A stretch of 64,000 nucleotides of DNA, from the NCBI GenBank assembly GCA_964507045.1, contig CAZDOO010000020.1:1-64000 (forward strand). Reading direction: 5' to 3'. Position numbers and translations under genes: made by a program. The notes beneath the pieces were generated by a model, which worked only from the letters and a program-made list of their open reading frames with translations, made no database searches and was not told where the DNA came from. Of the stretch, positions 15,993-24,283 are shown in pieces. Numbering within the stretch: position 1 is the stretch's first letter; each line of letters begins with the position of its first letter. This DNA comes from UBA8199 sp964507045. GTDB taxonomy: Bacteria > Verrucomicrobiota > Verrucomicrobiia > Limisphaerales > UBA8199.

Positions 15993-16178
15993 TTACCGGC
16001 CTTGGTTGAACATGCCACTGGGCAGCCCGGTTTCCCAGCCTTGCGGCCTGTTCCAAGGCGTTTCCGACGCATTTTCCGGCTCGCCGGTGCTGGCGCAGCC
16101 GCTCCCGGTCACAACCAGCAAGGCTAGCAACAGCAGCAACACCCAGCGCGAACCGGAACTGGAAATAACCTTTCTCAC
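15993..16178 (-). CDS. small lipoprotein, 61 residues
   Basis: Read from a GTG at 16178 that overlaps the stop of the upstream gene as GTGA, a classic translational-coupling arrangement. The product has a basic start (VRKVISSSGSRW), a hydrophobic core LLLLLALLVVT and a lipobox GSGC with the acylated Cys at residue 28. The mature part is only 34 residues: CASTGEPENASETPWNRP, then a Gly/Trp-containing tail ending NQGR. As I remember, tiny lipoproteins with N-x-S-x-x-PWN-x-P-x-x-WE recur in this phylum without known function. The longer frame in the same register lacks any leader and is spurious. It is probably an envelope component acting with the coiled-coil protein before it. Confidence 0.7.
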   Translation of the reverse strand: MRKVISSSGSRWVLLLLLALLVVTGSGCASTGEPENASETPWNRPQGWETGLPSGMFNQGR

Positions 16179-16942
16179 GAGGCCGGGTGGGCGGGAATGA
16201 CCAGATCGCCTTCCATAACCTGCCCAAGTTCCCACCCGGGCAGCACATTGGCGATACAGCGATCTTTCTGCACGCTGCGCACCACAACTTTGGCTACGAG
16301 CTTGCCATTGCGATTCACCAGCAGTTCGCCGCGCTCCAGGACGCCCTGGTCCTCGCCCACATCGAGCACCACGAAGTTCCATTTCGGGTCGGCCACCAGC
16401 ACTTTGCCTTTCAAGGCAGCCGGCAGCGTCACAAAGAAGTTGGGATCGCGGTAAACGGCGAGCTCTGTTTCGAGCTTCCGAACCTTTTGCAGCAGAATCT
16501 TGGTTTCGGCCTCCGCCACTTGCAGGTTGTCCTGAAGAGCTTTGAACTGCTTGTTCATCCCCAGAATCTGCTGGGGCGTCACGCCGGTTACCTTGTAGGC
16601 CGCCAAATCCGCCTGGGCACTATCCCGTTCCTGGCGGGTCTTGTTCAAATCGTCGGTCAGCTTGTCGGCGCGTTTGGTCTGAGCCAGCAGGTCCGCTTCC
16701 GCCTTCTCCTTGGCAATCACGGTGGCCTCGAGCTCAGTCTTGGTCTGTTTCAACTCAGCCGTGCGCTTGTCCAAGTCCTTCTTAGTGCTGGTGTACTTCC
16801 CCTCGAACTCCTTATGGGCCGCGGTTTCCGTGGCAAGGTTGGCCTGCAAGGTTGTGATCTTCTCCTTGACCTTGATAAAGTTCAGGGCACCCACCGCCAG
16901 CCCGGCGAGGATAGCCACGATTAAGCTGATTCGAATCAACAT
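16175..16942 (-). CDS. membrane-anchored coiled-coil protein
   Basis: This 255-residue protein has an N-terminal anchor helix (ISLIVAILAGLAVGALNFI), a long charged coiled coil at about residues 28-165 (repeating A/L-K-x-E/D patterns) and a C-terminal beta-rich domain with KGKVLVADPKWNFVVLDVG and GELLVNRNGKLVAKVVV. The shape (one membrane helix, coiled coil, small beta domain) resembles MreC-like or membrane-fusion-like envelope proteins, but identity is not established. Its stop overlaps the lipoprotein start, so the two form an operon, possibly extended from the ECF module upstream (93-base gap). Confidence 0.7.
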   Translation of the reverse strand: MLIRISLIVAILAGLAVGALNFIKVKEKITTLQANLATETAAHKEFEGKYTSTKKDLDKRTAELKQTKTELEATVIAKEKAEADLLAQTKRADKLTDDLNKTRQERDSAQADLAAYKVTGVTPQQILGMNKQFKALQDNLQVAEAETKILLQKVRKLETELAVYRDPNFFVTLPAALKGKVLVADPKWNFVVLDVGEDQGVLERGELLVNRNGKLVAKVVVRSVQKDRCIANVLPGWELGQVMEGDLVIPAHPAS

Positions 16943-17035
16943 GGTGCGGAGTTCGATTTAATTGTCCGGGAAAGGTTAGGCATTTGGGCTCAGCCTGTCA
17001 ACGCCCAAATCAGCCCAAAAACACGCGGCGAATTC

Positions 17036-17503
17036 TCACTCGATCCGCTTCAGCACCACCAGCCAGGCGGTGGCATTGGGGGCATTGCCGCCCAGGACCA
17101 GCATCTCTCCCTTCGGGAGGGACTGCTTGCGTTTGACTACCTCCTTGCCCTTTCCAATGAGAGTGACCTCCAACTCGGAGCCGGCAAGCTTGCTCACATT
17201 CAACTGGCATTTATCGCTAACCGTGACTTCCTTGGACGCGCCTTCCGCCACCTCGCACTCCACGCGCTTGACCTCAAACCAGTTGGTCCATTTGAGCGGC
17301 AGCTCCTTGAGCTTCCGGCGGATTTCGGGATTGACCGGCCGGTAGGCTTTGCCCTCCGGCGGCTTGCTGTCATCGGTACCCCACAGCAGGAAGGCCTGCA
17401 ACTTCACCTCCGCCGCCTGCGCGCCGGTAACGGCCAGCGTCAGCCAAGCCAGCGCCATCGTCAGCCAAAGGCACGCACTTGCTGGAATCTGTTTTGCTCT
17501 CAT
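17036..17503 (-). CDS. exported protein of ECF module 1
   Basis: A 155-residue protein from ATG 17503 (a TTG one codon earlier is also possible). The signal peptide is ACLWLTMALAWLTLAVTGAQA. The mature region is a single small beta-rich domain: VKLQAFLLWGTDDSKPP, then LKWTNWFEVKRVECEV, a KVSKLAGSELEVTLIGKGK-like stretch and a final TAWLVVLKRIE. I recognise no family. Its start abuts the anti-sigma stop, so it belongs to the sigma/anti-sigma operon and could be a sensed or regulated periplasmic partner (inference). Confidence 0.7.
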   Translation of the reverse strand: MRAKQIPASACLWLTMALAWLTLAVTGAQAAEVKLQAFLLWGTDDSKPPEGKAYRPVNPEIRRKLKELPLKWTNWFEVKRVECEVAEGASKEVTVSDKCQLNVSKLAGSELEVTLIGKGKEVVKRKQSLPKGEMLVLGGNAPNATAWLVVLKRIE

Positions 17504-17506
17504 CAA

Positions 17507-18019
17507 CTAGTTGACTGTACCCGTCTCGCTGTTTTCCGCAACCTCGTTGTCGGCGGGATAGGTGAGCCACACCAAGGTCGTGCCGGCCGCATAGTCGCGA
17601 TAGGTGAACGCGCCGGCATCGGCCAGCGTGGTCTCGGTGTCCGTCGCCGCCGGGCGGCCGGGCGGACCCATCGGCCGGATGAGCACCAGTCCGGCGAGCA
17701 GGACAAGGGCAACCGCGGAAGCGGGAACCAGAAACCGGCGAAGCAGGGCCAGGTAAGACGCCCTCGGGGCAGGCGCCGGCGCCGGGGCCTCGACGCGCCT
17801 GATCTCACGCTCGATCTTCGACCAGTAGAACTCACGCGATTCCGGCAGCCGGATGCCCGCTTCAAACCCGGCGAGCGCGTTGCGGGTATTGCGCAACTCC
17901 TCCGCCAGGGCCGCGGCTTCCCGGTCCCGGGCCACCCAGTTGGCCACCTCGCGGGCCTCGCCCTCGGGCAACTCGCCGTCGAGCCAGGTTTGCAGTTTCA
18001 ATTGTGCGTCGTAATCCAT
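17507..18019 (-). CDS. anti-sigma factor of ECF module 1
   Basis: A 170-residue single-pass membrane protein. The N-terminal cytoplasmic part starts MDYDAQLKLQTWLDGELPEG, resembling anti-sigma N-terminal helices without the zinc ligands of zf-HC2 proteins. A Pro/Ala linker (APAPAPAP) precedes one transmembrane helix (about 99-117, VPASAVALVLLAGLVLI) and a short periplasmic tail. The ATG overlaps the sigma stop by one base (TAATG), strongly indicating coupled sigma/anti-sigma expression. By family logic it sequesters the ECF factor until an envelope signal inactivates it. Confidence 0.8.
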   Translation of the reverse strand: MDYDAQLKLQTWLDGELPEGEAREVANWVARDREAAALAEELRNTRNALAGFEAGIRLPESREFYWSKIEREIRRVEAPAPAPAPRASYLALLRRFLVPASAVALVLLAGLVLIRPMGPPGRPAATDTETTLADAGAFTYRDYAAGTTLVWLTYPADNEVAENSETGTVN

Positions 18020-18618
18020 TACATCAAATCCGGTTTCTTCAGATCCGCCAGCAGCGCCGCCAGCTTCCGGCGCGCGTAAAAGAGCCGGGACATGACCGTG
18101 CCGATTGAGCAGTCCATCGCTTTCGCAATCTCTTTATATTCCATCTCTTCAAATTCATTCAGCACCAGCACGGTGCGATGCTCATACGACAACTGGGCCA
18201 GCGCCTGGTCAATCCGCTGGCGCAGTTCGGCCCGTTCCAGCTTGGCGGCCGGGTTGACCATCACCACCGGCATCTGCCGCTCGACCCCGCCCGATTCTTC
18301 GTCCATCGCCTCGATGGATTCAGCCCGCTGCCGCTTCTGCCGGCGCAACTGGTCCAGGCAGAGGTTGATGACGATCCGCGTCATCCAGGTGCCAAAGCTC
18401 GATTCGCCCTGGAACTGCCGCAGCCGCTGCCAGCCCTTCACCCACGCCTCTTGAGAAAGATCAATCGCTTCTTCTTCATTCCGCATCATGCTGAAGGCAC
18501 GGGCGTAAATCTTGTCGCGATGCCGCGCCACCAATTCCTCGAACGCCGCCGTGTCACCCCGCTGCGCGGCTCGCACCAATGACTGCTCATCAGCAGCGGA
18601 ATGATCTTTAACAGTCAT
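18019..18618 (-). CDS. ECF sigma factor of module 1
   Basis: With ATG 18618 (MTVKDHSAADEQSLVRAAQRG) it has 199 residues; a TTG at 18651 is a less likely start. Region 2 is clear (DLSQEAWVKGWQRLRQFQGE then FGTWMTRIVINLCLDQLRR), as is region 4 (LSYEHRTVLVLNEFEEMEY then EIAKAMDCSIGTVMSRLFYA). It is an extracytoplasmic-function sigma-70-type factor that directs RNA polymerase to a stress or envelope regulon. It lies 39 bases after hisB on the same strand and is coupled to its anti-sigma gene. Autoregulation is usual for the family, but no promoter could be assigned. Confidence 0.93.
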   Translation of the reverse strand: MTVKDHSAADEQSLVRAAQRGDTAAFEELVARHRDKIYARAFSMMRNEEEAIDLSQEAWVKGWQRLRQFQGESSFGTWMTRIVINLCLDQLRRQKRQRAESIEAMDEESGGVERQMPVVMVNPAAKLERAELRQRIDQALAQLSYEHRTVLVLNEFEEMEYKEIAKAMDCSIGTVMSRLFYARRKLAALLADLKKPDLM

Positions 18619-18657
18619 CGGTTTGACGGCAGGGAAAACAGGAGTATTCAACCCGGG

Positions 18658-19320
18658 CTAGAGTTTTCCCTTGGTAGTAGGCAGCCGGCCGGCCATCCGC
18701 GGGTCTCGCCGGCAGGCCGCGTCCACGGCCTTGGCAAAGGCCTTGAACAGCGCCTCGACGATGTGGTGCGGCTCGTCGCCGTAAAGCAACTCCAGATGCA
18801 GGTTGCAGCGGGCCTCGTTGGCAAAGCCCTGGAAGAACTCACGGGCCAGGCCGAATCGGAACGCGCTGGACATATCCTGCCGTCGCTCGGCCCGGCTGAC
18901 ACGCTTGTAGGCATACGCATCCAAGCCCCGCCAGACCAGACAAGGCCGGCCGCCGAAGTCAACCACGCACCGCGCCAGGCATTCATCCATAGGTATATAC
19001 GCCTCGCCGGTAAAAGGGTTGCGCGGGTTAAAGCCGGCCCCGTAGCGGCGAATGCCCTTCTTATCACCCAGCGCCTGGACCAGAGCCTGTCCCAAGGCGA
19101 TGCCGCAGTCCTCCACCGTGTGGTGCGCATCCACCTCCAGGTCGCCCTGGCAACGGAGCTTCAAATCCACCACCGCATGTTTGGCAAACAAGGTCAACAT
19201 GTGGTCGAAGAAGGGGATGCCCGTTTGGATGGAGGATTTGCCCGCCCCGTCAATGTTCAGCGCGACCGCGATGCGGGTTTCTTTGGTCATGCGGCGGATG
19301 TCTGCCCGTCGGGATTTCAT
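18658..19320 (-). CDS. hisB: imidazoleglycerol-phosphate dehydratase
   Basis: From ATG 19320 (MKSRRADIRRMTKETRIAV) the protein has 220 residues. All IGPD signatures are present: the FFDHMLTLFAKH block, the metal motif HHTVEDCGIALGQAL, IPMDECLARCVVDFGGRP, and GDEPHHIVEALFKAFAKA. The enzyme carries out the sixth step of histidine synthesis (imidazoleglycerol phosphate to imidazole-acetol phosphate) with Mn2+. Between GIRRYG and PMDE there are about ten extra residues (FNPRNPFTGEAY region) compared with the usual short loop. No other his genes are here; the gene stands in front of ECF module 1. Confidence 0.95.
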   Translation of the reverse strand: MKSRRADIRRMTKETRIAVALNIDGAGKSSIQTGIPFFDHMLTLFAKHAVVDLKLRCQGDLEVDAHHTVEDCGIALGQALVQALGDKKGIRRYGAGFNPRNPFTGEAYIPMDECLARCVVDFGGRPCLVWRGLDAYAYKRVSRAERRQDMSSAFRFGLAREFFQGFANEARCNLHLELLYGDEPHHIVEALFKAFAKAVDAACRRDPRMAGRLPTTKGKL

Positions 19321-19377
19321 CTTGGGGCCATTTAAGCAAATCCGCCGCCCCAACACAAAGCCCAAACCTTCCCCGGC

Positions 19378-19863
19378 CTAATTGTGCAACCACATCCCCG
19401 GCACCTGATGACGCAGCCGCCAGGCCTTGAAGGACTCGATTAGCGGTTGGAGTTCGGTCACCGCCGCCCGCATTTCCTGCTGGTCATCCATGAACCCGCC
19501 AGTGCGGTAATCAGGAATTGCGTCGTCATCCTTCCGCACGTAGGCCAGCACCCGCAGCAGCCGCTCACCATCCGCGCGGCTAACCTCCTTGAAGAAGCCG
19601 TGCTGGGCGGCCAGAAGCAGCGTGACGAACAGCCGGCAATTCCGCGCCAGGGACCCGTGAAGCAGGTCGCCTGCGGCCAACCGGACCAGCTTGGCTTCAA
19701 AGTCCGGCGGCAGTTTCCCGCGGGTTAGCGCCTCGCGCAGCGCCTGCAATTCATGCCCGCTGACCAAGCAGAGCGCGCCTGACCGCAAAGCCAATTGCTG
19801 CCTGCTGGCCTGACCCAGCAAAGGGGAGCAATACATTGCCGTGCCGTGTCCTGAAGTGTTCAT
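19378..19863 (-). CDS. DUF1232/YkvA-like protein
   Basis: A 161-residue product from ATG 19863; the longer frame from 19929 adds residues without character. The C-terminal half contains LLRVLAYVRKDDDAIPDY then GGFMDD, which resembles the DUF1232 core (Y-L-x-x-P-x-D-x-IPD-x-IP-x-x-G-x-x-DD), although the usual hydrophobic residues before IPD are replaced by acidic ones. There is no signal peptide. Function is unknown and the assignment is moderate at best. It lies between hflX and hisB on the same strand. Confidence 0.5.
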   Translation of the reverse strand: MNTSGHGTAMYCSPLLGQASRQQLALRSGALCLVSGHELQALREALTRGKLPPDFEAKLVRLAAGDLLHGSLARNCRLFVTLLLAAQHGFFKEVSRADGERLLRVLAYVRKDDDAIPDYRTGGFMDDQQEMRAAVTELQPLIESFKAWRLRHQVPGMWLHN

Positions 19864-20025
19864 ATCGAGGGCCACTCTAGCACGCTTAATCCCGGATCGG
19901 GTATTACAAAGCGGGGCGAGGTTTATCATCGGCTCGACAAGTTGGAGGGCCGCCCGTTCTTTAGCGGCACCCGTAACCGGGAGGCAAAGCCCCGGCGCTG
20001 CAGAAAGCCAGCCGGGGAAGCCGGC

Positions 20026-21324
20026 TCAGGCGACCTGTAACTCGCGCACGACGAACGGGGCGAATTCCTCGTGCAGATGCGGCGGGATGCGGGCCTTGAA
20101 GCGGGCCGTCTTGCCGTTGTAATTCCGCTCGACCACCTGGCCCACCTCATGCAGGCGCGCAATCACGCCGGACTGGTCGTGCGGCACGGAGAGCTCCATA
20201 AACTCGCGGAGGGGCCGCAACTGGCTGCCCACTTCCGCCAGCAGGGCCGGAATACCTTCGCCCGTGATGGCCGAGATGGCCACTCCGTGCGGGTGCCGCT
20301 CCAGGAACCGCGACAGCCCGTCGCGGCTGCCATTCAGTTGATCAATCTTGTTGAACACCATGACCGTCGGCTTGCCGTCAGCGCCGATTTCCTTCAGCAC
20401 CGCATCCACGGCTTGCATCTGCTCCTCGGCCTCAGGATGGCTGGCGTCCACCACGTGCAACAGCAGGTCCGTCTGGACCACTTCCTCCAGGGTCGCCTTG
20501 AACGCCTCCACCAGCCCGTGCGGCAGCTTGCGGATAAAACCAACCGTGTCGGTCAGCAGCACATTCTGGTTGGTCGGCAGTCGCAGGCGGCGCGTGGTAG
20601 GATCGAGCGTGGCGAAGAGTTTGTCCTCGGCCAGCACCTCGGAGCCGGTGAGCGTGTTCAGCAAAGTGGATTTGCCCGCGTTGGTATAGCCCACAATCGA
20701 GGCCACCGCCCAGTGATTGCGCTGGCGCTGGTTGCGCTGGATCCCGCGCTGGCGGCGCACGACCTCCAACTCGCGCTCGATGCGGGCGATGCGGTCCTGC
20801 ACGCGGCGGCGATCGGTTTCCAACTGCGTCTCGCCTTCACCGCTGCGCATGCCGATACCGCCCTTTTGCCGCGTCAAGTGGCCCCAGAACCGCGTCAGCC
20901 GCGGCAGCAGATGCTGCAACTGCGCCAGTTCGATCTGGAGCTTGCCCTCGCGCGTTCGGGCGCGCTGGGCAAAGATGTCCAGAATGAGCGAAGTACGGTC
21001 GAGGATCTTACAGTTGAAGGCCTTCTCCAGGTTGCGGCTTTGTGCGGGGGTCAGCTCGTCATCGAAGATGACGGTGTCCACGTCCGCCTTTTGGCAATGC
21101 CGGGCGAATTCCTCCGCTTTGCCTTTGCCAATGTAAGTCGCAGCGCAGGGCGCCGCCATCTTCTGGATGCCATCACCGACGACTTCACCGCCCGCAGTGG
21201 TGGCCAACTCGGCAAGTTCCTTGAGCGAATCATCCACCTCCACCCCTCGCCGTGACTTAAGCTCCACCCCAACAAGGAAGACCCGTTCCGTCCGGCGATT
21301 TCTGGTCTCAATCAGTGCTTTCAA
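20026..21324 (-). CDS. hflX: GTPase HflX
   Basis: A 432-residue protein starting at TTG 21324; an in-frame stop just upstream and the absence of an ATG before the family N-terminus force this start. HflX features are the N-terminal domain with GDGIQKMAAPCAATYIGKGK and VDTVIFDDELTPAQSRNLE, the glycine-rich RSGEGETQLETDRR segment, and a GTPase domain with G1 GYTNAGKST, G3 DTVGFI, and G4 FNKID. HflX binds 50S/70S ribosomes, splits stalled ribosomes after stress and is cytoplasmic. It is not beside hfq here. Confidence 0.95.
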   Translation of the reverse strand: MKALIETRNRRTERVFLVGVELKSRRGVEVDDSLKELAELATTAGGEVVGDGIQKMAAPCAATYIGKGKAEEFARHCQKADVDTVIFDDELTPAQSRNLEKAFNCKILDRTSLILDIFAQRARTREGKLQIELAQLQHLLPRLTRFWGHLTRQKGGIGMRSGEGETQLETDRRRVQDRIARIERELEVVRRQRGIQRNQRQRNHWAVASIVGYTNAGKSTLLNTLTGSEVLAEDKLFATLDPTTRRLRLPTNQNVLLTDTVGFIRKLPHGLVEAFKATLEEVVQTDLLLHVVDASHPEAEEQMQAVDAVLKEIGADGKPTVMVFNKIDQLNGSRDGLSRFLERHPHGVAISAITGEGIPALLAEVGSQLRPLREFMELSVPHDQSGVIARLHEVGQVVERNYNGKTARFKARIPPHLHEEFAPFVVRELQVA

Positions 21325-21754
21325 CTGTGTCCGCTAGTCGCGTTCGCTCTCTTTCTAATTGTTTGTGCAGTACAATACCACACGCCCCGCAGGAAAAGAA
21401 GCCGTTTTTCGCACGTTATTGTCGGCTGGGCGCAACTCACTTTCCTGCCAGGGGATGCGAGGGGCGCCGACTTTCTTGCCGGCCTTCGAGTCAACTCCGG
21501 GCCGGGCCGACCGGAATAGCGACGTTTGTTACAGGCCGAGCTGCGCGCCGCACCCCTTGAGGGCCGGGGTCGCCTCCCGGTCCGCCTGGCCCCAATGGCC
21601 GGCAAGCTCCCCATCCGGGTGATATTCCGCTCCGCCCTGGCCTACCTCACCGTTACCTCACCGTCTCCCCTCCCTAGCACCTCTCATAAACTATGAGAGG
21701 TGCTAGGGAGGGGTGACGGTGAGGTAACGGAGGGGGGCTGGTGCAGGGATAGTG
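21325..21754. other. spacer between hflX and the module-2 membrane protein
   Basis: About 430 bases without a gene. It carries the hflX promoter region on the minus strand (not pinned down) and the long 11-bp-unit palindrome at 21644-21736 just after the stop of the gene at 21755. Confidence 0.5.
21644..21736. repeat. palindrome of 11-bp units
   Basis: Two 38-base arms (21650-21687 and 21693-21730) are reverse complements with a single T/T mismatch, around the loop AAACT. Each arm parses into 11-mers: ACCTCACCGTT, ACCTCACCGTC, TCCCCTCCCTA and GCACCTCTCAT on the left and their complements on the right. It starts within 110 bases of the 3' end of the gene at 21755, so in RNA it would form a very stable hairpin, possibly protecting or terminating that transcript. 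The construction resembles the 35231-35386 element. Confidence 0.85.
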
Positions 21755-23593
21755 TTAGGGAAGGAGGGAGCCCGGCTGAACCCACACCCAGTCCCCTTCG
21801 TTTAGACGCGGAAAGCCGGCTTGAGCACCGCGCCAATCCTGGTCGGGCGACCCCGGCTTGCCCTGGTCGTCCACGCGGTTCAGGCCGATGGAATAGAGGG
21901 CAAAGCCGCCGCCGGCTTCCCGGTGATACCTTAGCTTTGCGCCGTTCGGGTCGAGCAAGTCGGCCGGGACCTGCTTGAGCCAGGCGGGGACGAGTGCTTC
22001 CAGCGTGTCCGGGTATTGGCCCTGAGTGAGGCGGTGGCGTTCCAGCGCGCAAGCGACCGAGGCTTCTTGGCAGGCGGTTTGGAGGAAAAGGGCGCGGGTG
22101 GCACTGTCACCGAACAACTGCCAAAGGTGTGGGGCTACAAAGATCAATAGGAACGGATCCGTCGCGCGGCGCATTTCGGCCTCCCACTGACGTTCGTTGG
22201 CCGGGTCCAGGGCCTTGAACACATCTGTGCGCCGCTCATAGAACCGGTAAATCCACACTTTGTCCTGGTAAAGCCAGCCAACGGGGTAAGCAACACGAAG
22301 AAGCCAAAACAAGTAACGCTCCTCTTCCTGGGCAGGACTGTGACGATCTCCCCAAGCCGATGGGCGGCCATCGAGGCGGGCCTGCAACTGGTCCACAAGG
22401 TTCATAAACATCAAAGTCTCGCCGCGCACCGCCAACCGGAACTCCCCCAGCAGGTCTTCGTCGGCAAGCCGCTGCTGGAGAGTAACAAGCTGGGCCTCGT
22501 TCCAGCGGTGGTGGACGAGGCCTTCCCAGACCGGCTGCAGGCACGACATCAGCATCCTGGCTCGATAGTGGTGGATCTTCTCATACGGCTCTCGCCGCAG
22601 GGAATCGGCCACACGTAGCGCCAACAGCGTGTCCTGCAAGGCAGCCTCACTTCGATTCTGGGCCAGCTCGGCTACCGCGCGAAGGCAAAGCACCTGCACG
22701 GCGGCTTGGAAGTTCGCCGAGGGAAAGAAATGGGGCGGTTCCGTGGCAAACCAACCTTCGTCATAGGCGACTGGGTAGCGCACCTTGGGGCGTTGGTTGG
22801 CGGCGCGCAACACCGTCAGGGCTGAGTCATTGCGACTGAGGGCCAACAGCACGTCCGCGGCAGGCGTTTGCGGCTTGGCTGCAACCGGGAACTGGTGTCG
22901 GGGGTCACGCACTATGGGAGGCGCCGGGACGTACCCCCGTGGGATCTTGGCTAGCTCTGCCCTCTCGCCATTGGTTGCGCTGCCATCGGTTCGGGGATAT
23001 TGGCGAAAGAACTTCTGCCAAGCAGTCAGGTCAGTGGCTTGCTGCAGCACCCAGTTGCCCGTTGCGGGGCAGTTCCGACGCCCCGCGCCGTAGTAGAACG
23101 AAAGGTTTACCGCATTGTCATACGACATAGTCTGAGTCTTCCCAGGCTCCCATTCGGCGTAGTCGAACAGCCGGGACATTTCGGGCGCCAGTGCGAAGTT
23201 ATCCTCGTCCGGTACTGGGGGCGGAATCACAGAAGACAGTGCCAGCGATTCGCCCCGCGTCGCCGCTTTCCGTTGCAGGGCGGCCCAAGCCCGTTTCCCG
23301 CGCCAGCCCTCCTCGGCGTAAAACAGCACGATGACCGAGATGACTCCAGCAACCAGCCAGGCGTAAAAGCGCAAGGCGCGCCGGCTGAAGAACCAGCGAA
23401 AGCCCTGCCGCCACGCCGCAATAGACAGCACCAGCAGCAAGCCGATGGCAAAAGCGGCCAGGATGAAACCAATCTGCAGATTGTTCCACCTCGACCAGGC
23501 TACAATCAAGACGATCCCCGTGAGGAGGATGGCGTCGAGCACACCGATAACCCAACGCTCAAGAACTGAGGAGGAGGCATTCACGTCTTTCAT
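21755..23593 (-). CDS. large membrane-anchored protein of ECF module 2
   Basis: A 612-residue protein. Three hydrophobic helices lie in the first 100 residues (about 12-33, 40-60, 77-95), followed by a long soluble, probably extracytoplasmic region. The C-terminal part CALERHRLTQGQYPDTLEAL, then a YHREAGGGFALYSIGLN stretch, matches my memory of a widespread Verrucomicrobia/Planctomycetes family of unknown function whose end looks like a pseudopilin-type DGxxxLYSxGxN fold. The ATG overlaps the anti-sigma stop as ATGA, so the gene is the third member of the sigma/anti-sigma operon. A sensor, effector or target role is undetermined. Confidence 0.75.
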   Translation of the reverse strand: MKDVNASSSVLERWVIGVLDAILLTGIVLIVAWSRWNNLQIGFILAAFAIGLLLVLSIAAWRQGFRWFFSRRALRFYAWLVAGVISVIVLFYAEEGWRGKRAWAALQRKAATRGESLALSSVIPPPVPDEDNFALAPEMSRLFDYAEWEPGKTQTMSYDNAVNLSFYYGAGRRNCPATGNWVLQQATDLTAWQKFFRQYPRTDGSATNGERAELAKIPRGYVPAPPIVRDPRHQFPVAAKPQTPAADVLLALSRNDSALTVLRAANQRPKVRYPVAYDEGWFATEPPHFFPSANFQAAVQVLCLRAVAELAQNRSEAALQDTLLALRVADSLRREPYEKIHHYRARMLMSCLQPVWEGLVHHRWNEAQLVTLQQRLADEDLLGEFRLAVRGETLMFMNLVDQLQARLDGRPSAWGDRHSPAQEEERYLFWLLRVAYPVGWLYQDKVWIYRFYERRTDVFKALDPANERQWEAEMRRATDPFLLIFVAPHLWQLFGDSATRALFLQTACQEASVACALERHRLTQGQYPDTLEALVPAWLKQVPADLLDPNGAKLRYHREAGGGFALYSIGLNRVDDQGKPGSPDQDWRGAQAGFPRLNEGDWVWVQPGSLLP

Positions 23594-24225
23594 ACGACCG
23601 GGGGCATAGCGCGGGAGGGGGGTGAGTTAAGGGCTAAAGAAGTCAAATGAGTAAAACGGGGCGCGCGAGCTGTCGGCTCGTTCGGACGCCCCTCACTCCG
23701 GGGGCGCGCCGAGTGCGGCTTGGGCGATGTGGCTGGTGCGGCGATTGGCTGCCCAAGCTCTCCCGCCAGGAGTTGCTCCGGAGATTTCAGTGCCCGGTAG
23801 ATCTCGATTGGCGAGCGGGCGGCGGTTATCTGGGTTGTGGGGGAAACCTCCGGCGCGCTGAGTCGGAACAGGAGCGCCAGAATCCATATGGAGGCCACGG
23901 CCAGAGCCGGGCGAAGATTGCGCAGCAGCAACTCGCGCCACCAGGCTAGTAGGTCCGCGGTAGTCTCTCCCAAGCCGGCGGGCCGGGCCGCGTCTTCCAC
24001 CGCCCGGGTCCAGCGGGCCCGGAAGCCGGGGCTCGGGTCCACCGGCCGGGCCGCCAGCCAGCGCAAGCCGGCCGCGGCGGCGCGCAGTTCCTGCACGTAA
24101 CGCCGGCAGTCTCCGCACGTGGCCAAGTGACTCTGGAGTTGGGCGGGCTGATCGCCCGCCGCCCCTTCACCGACCCAAGCGCGGATCGCCTCGCGCCAAC
24201 GACTGCAATCTCGAACGGTCTTCAT
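23590..24225 (-). CDS. zinc-finger anti-sigma factor of ECF module 2
   Basis: A 211-residue protein. The N-terminus holds the zf-HC2 signature H-x3-C-x2-C (SHLATCGDCRRYV, about residues 29-41), the zinc-binding anti-sigma domain that clamps ECF factors. One transmembrane helix follows (LAVASIWILALLFRL, about 107-121), then a Pro/Ser/Arg-rich tail. It overlaps the next gene by ATGA. The gap to the sigma gene is filled by a TTCGG-type repeat. Confidence 0.88.
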   Translation of the reverse strand: MKTVRDCSRWREAIRAWVGEGAAGDQPAQLQSHLATCGDCRRYVQELRAAAAGLRWLAARPVDPSPGFRARWTRAVEDAARPAGLGETTADLLAWWRELLLRNLRPALAVASIWILALLFRLSAPEVSPTTQITAARSPIEIYRALKSPEQLLAGELGQPIAAPATSPKPHSARPRSEGRPNEPTARAPRFTHLTSLALNSPPSRAMPPVV

Positions 24226-24283
24226 TGCCTTCGCCCTTCGGTGTTCGGCCTTCCTTCGGTTTTCGGCTTTCGGACTTCGGATT
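24226..24283. repeat. TTCGG-type repeat filling the sigma/anti-sigma spacer
   Basis: The whole spacer between the module-2 sigma stop and the anti-sigma ATG is made of degenerate CCTTCGG/TTTTCGG/CTTTCGG words. It shares CCTTCGGTTTTCGG with the reverse complement of the rarA tail repeat. No ribosome-binding site for the anti-sigma gene is evident within it. Confidence 0.75.
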
